From Desulfobacterales bacterium (GTDB lineage Bacteria > Desulfobacterota > Desulfobacteria > Desulfobacterales > 4be13), in NCBI GenBank assembly GCA_029940115.1, contig JAOZRQ010000384.1:1-6835 (forward strand): DNA of 6,835 bases. Reading direction: 5' to 3'. The position numbers and the translations under genes are program-made. Below are positions 1-3,371 of the stretch, in pieces (position 1 is the first letter of the stretch; every line of letters begins with the position of its first letter). The notes below the pieces were generated by a model that was not told the origin of the DNA, ran no database searches, and saw nothing but the letters and a program-made list of their open reading frames with translations.

Positions 1-38
1 CTGATCCGCGGTTCGAATGCGAGGAAACAACACTTTGT

Positions 39-116
39 TTGACATTCCAGGTTTTTCCTGATACCGAAGGGAATGAGACGCAAGAAGGGCTGCTCAGTCA
101 TCGAGGTTGAAAGGCA
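39..116 (+). repeat. 78-nt direct repeat, copy A
   Basis: This copy begins TTGACATTCCAGG and ends GAGGTTGAAAGGCA. It matches 223-300 over all 78 positions with three mismatches that I count, all in the first third (T/C, A/G and C/T). An 11-nt segment inside it, GCAAGAAGGGC (80-90), recurs as its exact reverse complement at 156-166 between the two copies. This copy could therefore pair with the spacer. The repeat has no open reading frame and no visible relation to a known insertion sequence; its function is unknown. Confidence 0.9.
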
Positions 117-222
117 ATGAGTCTCAAATTGTGGAGGTTGAAGGGCAATGGGACCGCCCTTCTTGCACTCCTTTTGTTGAGCTCTCTCACGCTTGAATCG
201 GTGCCCTGAAAGCGACATTTTT

Positions 223-300
223 TTGACATTCCAGGTTTTCCCTGATGCTGAAGGGAATGAGACGCAAGAAGGGCTGCTCAGTCATCGAGGTTGAAAGGCA
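223..300 (+). repeat. 78-nt direct repeat, copy B
   Basis: This is the second copy of the repeat at 39-116, in the same orientation and starting 184 nt downstream. The final 50 or so nucleotides are identical between copies, while the differences cluster near position 20-35 of the unit. Sequence after the unit differs: copy A continues ATGAGTCTC, and copy B continues directly into the TGGGACAAAAG block at 301. Two copies with unequal spacing content do not make a CRISPR array. It is more like a dispersed intergenic repeat that has been locally duplicated. Confidence 0.9.
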
Positions 301-302
301 TG

Positions 303-345
303 GGACAAAAGTTTCCCGCCAAAAAGCCGGACAAAAGTTTTCGCC
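303..345 (+). repeat. Short direct repeat GGACAAAAGTTT, two copies 26 nt apart
   Basis: GGACAAAAGTTT occurs at 303-314 and 329-340, each followed by a C/G-rich tail (CCCGCC and TCGCC). Closely spaced direct repeats near a TG dinucleotide (301-302) resemble the multiple terminal repeats of IS21-type elements. No transposase gene and no opposite terminus are visible, so a relic end is only a possibility. It starts exactly where the second 78-nt repeat stops. Confidence 0.6.
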
Positions 346-430
346 ACATCCAACAATCGACAACAAAAAATGGCAGACACCAACATGACGGCAACAAACA
401 CACCCGAACCCACGGCAGCAAACAAACGAA

Positions 431-459
431 CCTTAACCCTTAACCCCTTAACCCTTAAC
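431..459 (+). repeat. CCTTAAC heptad repeat upstream of the FecR-protein gene
   Basis: There are four copies of CCTTAAC (431-437, 438-444, 446-452, 453-459) with one extra C between the second and third. The array ends 13 nt before the ATG at 473, where a ribosome binding site would be expected. The same motif family lies at 2387-2407 before the glycosyltransferase start, in the same orientation relative to that gene. This placement suggests a promoter or leader role, but it may also be a simple repeat that spread through intergenic DNA. Confidence 0.8.
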
Positions 460-472
460 CCTGTCTTTTGAC

Positions 473-1552
473 ATGAAAGACAAATACTTTTCCATACTCT
501 TTCTGCTGCTGTCGGTTGGGTATCTGCTCACGGTTGTTGCATATGAAATTCTGAAAAGGGAACCAGCCTTGTTCACTTCCGTGAAGCTTGGAAAAATTGT
601 TCCTGATGACAAGACATTTGATCTCCTTCGTGACGACAAAGAATTCGCTGCAAAAGTCGGCATGAACATGAAAGACGGCGATATTGTCAGAAATTCCAGT
701 GACACAAAATTGGAGATCAGCATAAGAAGGATTCATGTGACAACAGACGGATTCGTCATGAAGGATGTGAAACTGATACTTGACGAAGATAGTGAAATCG
801 AAATTTCAGAATCCGGCATACATACCAAATCCGGCCGTGCAAAGGTATATGTAAACACCAGGAAATATTCATTTGCCGTGAAAACGAAATATGTGAAGGC
901 GGGCACAAAGGGAACGGAATTCATTGTCGCTATGGAGCCCCATCACGGGCGGGAGGAGAAGGTTTCCGTCATAGTGGCGGAAGGAACGGTCTTCGTGGAT
1001 CCGAAGCCGAATGGCGGAAAATGGAAACGGGTGGAACTCATGGCTCCGGCCAAGTGCGTCATTTACGGCAGATCGGCTCCCCAAGAGGAATTCGTGCTGA
1101 ATCACCAAGTTGAGGAAGCGTTTCGATGGGCCAAGGAGATTCAAAGAGAACCGTCAAGGCATGAGTTCCTCTGGGATGCGGGCATCATGGGAGTAGGTTA
1201 TGGATGGTATGTCAGAATCAAGGCGGATCAACTGGCAAAGCACCAGAAATCCCATAATCTGTTTCGCAACACCTACACCACCAACTTGTCTGACCTGAGA
1301 AATTTCGATCCGGGCTCGCTGGAAATTGATATAGTCAGCGCCAATGCAAATTGTTTTGATGCGGAAGTGAGGTACCCGAAAATACCCGGATACATGTGGA
1401 GGGTTGACTGTGACAGGAACATCGAAATTGTCAAGGAAGACCCCCATCTGGCCTCAAAACTTGAGACCCAGCTCACCATTGTCATCATCCTTTTCTTGGC
1501 GGTCTCTCTTTTCTTGTTTGCAAAGATTGTCAGAAAGAAATTGAAAGATTAG
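473..1552 (+). CDS. FecR-domain protein with two membrane anchors and a pilin-like region
   Basis: This is a 359-residue protein. A hydrophobic segment at about residues 5-27 follows a lysine-containing N terminus. A second lies at about 333-351, before a basic tail (KIVRKKLKD). By the positive-inside rule both ends are cytoplasmic and about 300 residues face the periplasm. Residues 60-176 look like a FecR domain: MKDGDIVRN (66-74), VKAGTKGTEFIV (141-152, with GTEF at 147-150) and the later VAEGTVFV (168-175). Residues about 237-320, with RNTYTTNLSDL at 265-275 followed by alternating strands, resemble the globular part of a type IV pilin. The usual prepilin cleavage motif is missing. FecR itself transmits an iron-siderophore signal to a sigma factor, but no ECF sigma factor or TonB receptor is adjacent, so that role is not supported. 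ATG 473 is the first in-frame start after a stop at 449-451. No Shine-Dalgarno sequence precedes it. By eye the gene is AT-richer than pbpC. The coding call is strong, FecR homology fairly strong, and the exact function unknown. Confidence 0.85.
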   Translation: MKDKYFSILFLLLSVGYLLTVVAYEILKREPALFTSVKLGKIVPDDKTFDLLRDDKEFAAKVGMNMKDGDIVRNSSDTKLEISIRRIHVTTDGFVMKDVKLILDEDSEIEISESGIHTKSGRAKVYVNTRKYSFAVKTKYVKAGTKGTEFIVAMEPHHGREEKVSVIVAEGTVFVDPKPNGGKWKRVELMAPAKCVIYGRSAPQEEFVLNHQVEEAFRWAKEIQREPSRHEFLWDAGIMGVGYGWYVRIKADQLAKHQKSHNLFRNTYTTNLSDLRNFDPGSLEIDIVSANANCFDAEVRYPKIPGYMWRVDCDRNIEIVKEDPHLASKLETQLTIVIILFLAVSLFLFAKIVRKKLKD

Positions 1553-1571
1553 AGGGCATCTTTCATGGGGA

Positions 1572-1586
1572 GGGTCGGTCCGACCC
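1572..1586. terminator. Perfect 15-nt palindrome between convergent genes, possible terminator
   Basis: GGGTCGGTCCGACCC is fully self-complementary around a central T, giving about six G/C-rich pairs and a 3-nt loop. It is 20 nt after the FecR-protein stop and 18 nt after the glycosyltransferase stop on the other strand, the usual place for a shared bidirectional terminator. No T-tract follows on either strand, so intrinsic termination would be weak. It may instead be one of the many palindromic intergenic repeats in this window. Confidence 0.35.
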
Positions 1587-1604
1587 CGTGCCAATCCGCA
1601 CTCT

Positions 1605-2369
1605 TCAAGCCCTCACTTCTGACTCCTCAAGGGACACTTGGCAATCCGAAGCCTTGGGAGAACCGTGGAAAACATTGTATCGGAAAATGCTGTACAAGGC
1701 TCTGATCCCGTCCTTCATCCCGATCTTCTTCCCGTCTTGGTATGTGCGCCCGCGGTAGGATATCGCCATCTCGGAGACCCTGAGCCCCTCATGAGCGACT
1801 TTTGCCACGATCTCCGGCTCAAACCCGAAACGGTCCTCCTCAGTCCGGATGCCCTGAATCACCTCCCTGGCAAAGACTTTGTAGCATGTCTCCATGTCCG
1901 TCAGACTCAGACCCGTGAACATGTTCGACACAAAGGTGAGGAACCGGTTTGCCAAGTATGTCCGGAGATACGGGACACCATAAGGCTCAGGCTCAGGACA
2001 TAAAAACCTTGATCCGAGGACCACGTCGGCCTCACCGTTCATCAGAGGCGTCAGAAGCCTTTTCAGGTCTGCCGGATCGTATTCAAGGTCCGCATCCTGT
2101 ATGGTGACGAACTTTCCGGTCGCCCTCTGAAATCCGGTCCGCAGGGCCGCCCCCTTTCCCCGGTTCCTCCCGTGTGTCAGAAGCGTTATCTCCGGATGCC
2201 TGAGTGCGAGGCCGGCGGCAATCTCCGGGGTGCGATCCCGGGAGCAGTCATCCACGATGATGATCTCCAAGGACAAAAATTCATCCGCAATCGCAAGAAC
2301 CCGTGCCACACAGGCCTCCAGCGTATTTTCCTCATTGAAACAGGGAATCACAACAGTCAGACAGTTCAT
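1605..2369 (-). CDS. Family 2 glycosyltransferase, polyprenyl-phosphate sugar transferase type
   Basis: This 254-residue GT-A enzyme resembles the dolichol-phosphate-mannose synthase (DPM1-like) branch. Those enzymes move a sugar from a nucleotide-sugar to a lipid phosphate carrier or another acceptor at the cytoplasmic face of the membrane. Motifs in order are TVVIPCFNEENTLE (5-18), IIIVDDCSRDRT (36-47, nucleotide binding), GRNRGKGAALRTGF (67-80), the QDADLEYDP metal/sugar-binding motif (91-99), VLGSRF (117-122), DMETCYKVF (158-166), FGFEPEI (181-187) and SYRGRTYQDGKKIGMKDG (204-221). There are no C-terminal membrane helices, so it is the short, soluble or peripherally bound form. The length fits this subgroup. 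On the minus strand AAGGTG (2375-2380) sits five bases before ATG 2369 and supports the start. It is convergent with the FecR-protein gene and not in an operon here. Donor and acceptor cannot be read from the sequence. The family call is very secure. Confidence 0.95.
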   Translation of the reverse strand: MNCLTVVIPCFNEENTLEACVARVLAIADEFLSLEIIIVDDCSRDRTPEIAAGLALRHPEITLLTHGRNRGKGAALRTGFQRATGKFVTIQDADLEYDPADLKRLLTPLMNGEADVVLGSRFLCPEPEPYGVPYLRTYLANRFLTFVSNMFTGLSLTDMETCYKVFAREVIQGIRTEEDRFGFEPEIVAKVAHEGLRVSEMAISYRGRTYQDGKKIGMKDGIRALYSIFRYNVFHGSPKASDCQVSLEESEVRA

Positions 2370-2386
2370 AATTGCACCTTTAGAAA

Positions 2387-2407
2387 GGGTTGAGGGTTAA
2401 GGGTCAA
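2387..2407 (-). repeat. GGGTTRA heptad repeat upstream of the glycosyltransferase gene
   Basis: On the + strand this reads GGGTTGA, GGGTTAA, GGGTCAA. Read on the coding strand of the glycosyltransferase it is a CCCTTAACCCT-type repeat ending 17 nt before the ATG at 2369, just 5' of the ribosome binding site. It matches the array at 431-459 in motif and in position relative to the gene. It has three units, two of them degenerate, against four intact units at the other gene. Confidence 0.7.
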
Positions 2408-2525
2408 GTTTCTGGCTCGCTCCGATTCGGACTGCCCAGAACTACAGGGGCCAGCTTGGAGACCGAAGCTTCCATCCCTTTATCTGTCATCAATGCCCAA
2501 ACCCGATCATCTTGGACATTTTTTT

Positions 2526-2585
2526 CATTTTTTTTTGAGATCAAAGCCATCCTTACTTATCTAATATATAATATATACGCAGGAA
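2526..2585 (+). repeat. Imperfect direct repeat with T-tract, copy 1
   Basis: The unit consists of CA plus a long T-run, GAGA, then AAGCCATCCTTACTTA, an AT-rich CTAATA section and GCAGGAA. It recurs at 2610-2671 with small insertions and deletions in the middle. This copy carries an extra TATAATATATA stretch, including a TATAAT hexamer at 2567-2572. A promoter role is conceivable, but no good -35 element is placed correctly and no gene follows closely on the + strand. Confidence 0.65.
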
Positions 2586-2609
2586 AGAAAATTTTTTTAC
2601 ACATCCTGC

Positions 2610-2671
2610 CATTTTTTTTGAGAACAGAGAAACCGAAGCCATCCTTACTTACTTATTCTAATATGCAGGAA
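2610..2671 (+). repeat. Imperfect direct repeat with T-tract, copy 2
   Basis: This is the second copy of the unit at 2526-2585, starting 84 nt after it. The core CATCCTTACTTA and the flanking CATTTTTTTT and GCAGGAA blocks are conserved. It differs by an inserted ACAGAGAAACCG-like section before AAGCC and an extra CTTA tetranucleotide, and it lacks the long TATA run. Indel differences between copies suggest an old duplication or slippage-prone sequence. Confidence 0.65.
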
Positions 2672-2697
2672 CTGTGTACAGGACAAAAAAATGATTG

Positions 2698-2752
2698 AAC
2701 CCGGCTTTTTCTTGCGGTCGGGAGATCGGCCTGTCTGGAAAAAAGCCGGGTT
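2698..2752. repeat. Hairpin with 13-bp perfect arms (AACCCGGCTTTTT type)
   Basis: AACCCGGCTTTTT at 2698-2710 is the exact reverse complement of 2740-2752, with a 29-nt G/C-rich loop. The right arm with its continuation, AAAAAAGCCGGGTTTCT, is repeated exactly in the hairpin at 3042-3088. The two are therefore members of one palindromic repeat family. No U-tract follows, so it is not a standard terminator. Confidence 0.8.
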
Positions 2753-2768
2753 TCTCGCCCTCACGCTC

Positions 2769-2792
2769 GGTTCGGATTGACAAATCCGAACC
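2769..2792. repeat. Hairpin, 10-bp stem with CGGATT core
   Basis: GGTTCGGATT (2769-2778) pairs perfectly with AATCCGAACC (2783-2792) around the tetraloop GACA. It shares the CGGATT-N4-AATCCG core with the hairpins at 2796-2823 and 2864-2891. The outer stem differs on both sides in a compensating way, so the fold rather than the exact sequence is what the three have in common. Confidence 0.85.
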
Positions 2793-2795
2793 CCA

Positions 2796-2823
2796 TCCCG
2801 CCGGATTTGGCAATCCGGCGGGA
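2796..2823. repeat. Hairpin, 12-bp perfect stem, copy 1 of an identical pair
   Basis: TCCCGCCGGATT (2796-2807) pairs with AATCCGGCGGGA (2812-2823) around TGGC. The whole element and two to four flanking bases (2794-2825) recur exactly at 2862-2893, 68 nt downstream. A perfect stem of high G/C content with an identical neighbour is characteristic of REP-type elements, which in many bacteria are mobilised in trans by Y1 (RAYT) transposases. No such gene is in the window. Confidence 0.9.
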
Positions 2824-2863
2824 GCAGTCTGGAGTGCCGAATGCCGACAGGCCCGAACGGTCA

Positions 2864-2891
2864 TCCCGCCGGATTTGGCAATCCGGCGGGA
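2864..2891. repeat. Hairpin, 12-bp perfect stem, copy 2 of an identical pair
   Basis: This is an exact duplicate, in direct orientation, of the hairpin at 2796-2823, including the TGGC loop. It is followed by GCGAGGTTTACCG, with no T-tract for intrinsic termination. The 38-nt spacer between the two matched segments includes GACAGGCC (2846-2853), which is complementary to GGCCTGTC (2728-2735) in the loop of the upstream long hairpin. A higher-order fold of 2698-2891 is therefore possible but unproven. Confidence 0.9.
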
Positions 2892-3041
2892 GCGAGGTTT
2901 ACCGAATATTTACTTTCGGCTTTAAAAAATCAAATCCTCTGATTTCAACAGGTTACATTTTCTGACCCTTCAATTTTCAAAAACTGTCCAAACTATTGTC
3001 ATGTAAGATGCAAAAAAAACGATTCCCACGACATCTTTCTC

Positions 3042-3088
3042 AAAGAAACTCGGCTTTTGTCTTTTGCCGAAAAAAGCCGGGTTTCTTT
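3042..3088. repeat. Hairpin with 17-bp arms (AAAGAAACTCGGCTTTT type)
   Basis: Positions 3042-3058 pair with 3072-3088 over 17 positions, all Watson-Crick except one T/G wobble, around a 13-nt loop. The right arm shares AAAAAAGCCGGGTTTCT exactly with the hairpin at 2698-2752. The arm ends in TTTCTTT, so it could terminate transcription in either direction, although no gene ends nearby. I consider it an intergenic palindromic repeat first and a terminator second. Confidence 0.8.
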
Positions 3089-3371
3089 CCCGCCGCATTT
3101 CTGACTGAGTTTGCGAAAAATCGCTCCATTTTCGCACTCCGGTTTTGATGTTTGTTGTTGATCTCATCCTCGTCCTGATTTATAAAGATGGCAGATCTCA
3201 TGGTGAGCGACATGTTCAGATGATTTTTTTCTGAGACAGTCTGTTGAAGCTCGTTTGTATGGGCTTAAATGAGGAGATTGATTTCATCGGCATTCTCGAC
3301 CGCCCTCTGCGTTAAAAAAAATGGCCACAAATCCGTTAGAACCAGTCACGTTTCACGCATCAGGTTGAGGT

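Larger units (their letters stand above)
1..472. other. Gene-free, repeat-bearing intergenic region
   Basis: I see no credible coding region on either strand. The stretch contains two near-identical 78-nt direct repeats, a degenerate third copy of their last part (133-150 resembles 103-120), a 26-nt-period repeat of GGACAAAAGTTT, a markedly A/C-rich section from about 346 to 430, and CCTTAAC heptads ending 13 nt before the FecR-protein start codon. The 5' edge may cut into something outside the window, but 1-38 alone shows nothing recognisable. Confidence 0.7.
2370..3371. other. About 1 kb intergenic region dense in palindromic repeats
   Basis: There is no credible gene between the divergent starts of the glycosyltransferase and pbpC. 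The region holds, in order, GGGTTRA heptads, a poly-T and TATA-rich section with an imperfect 60-nt direct repeat (2526-2671), a long A/T-G/C hairpin, three CGGATT-core hairpins, and another long hairpin at 3042-3088. From 3090 to 3371 I see nothing definite. A TTGAAG (3244-3249) with TAAATG 16 nt later could be a weak sigma-70-like promoter for pbpC. Short open frames in this region are formed by the repeats and have no plausible protein character. Confidence 0.7.

Noticed and set aside
10..20. GGTTCGAAT resembling a tRNA T-loop
   Set aside because: The flanking bases do not form a T-stem, and no acceptor or anticodon arm can be built from the 20 bases available.
39..67. TTGACA in the 78-nt repeat as a sigma-70 -35 element
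   Set aside because: At 17 nt the -10 position reads TACCGA (copy A) or TGCTGA (copy B), both poor, and no gene follows closely.
39..300. CRISPR-like array
   Set aside because: There are only two full copies of a 78-nt unit with one spacer of 106 nt, and no cas genes. The unit is too long and too few for a CRISPR array.
2695..2925. Small open frames across the hairpin cluster (both strands)
   Set aside because: Their codons are made of the palindromic repeats, and the same peptide motifs repeat (PPDLAIRRE). They reflect the repeat, not a protein.
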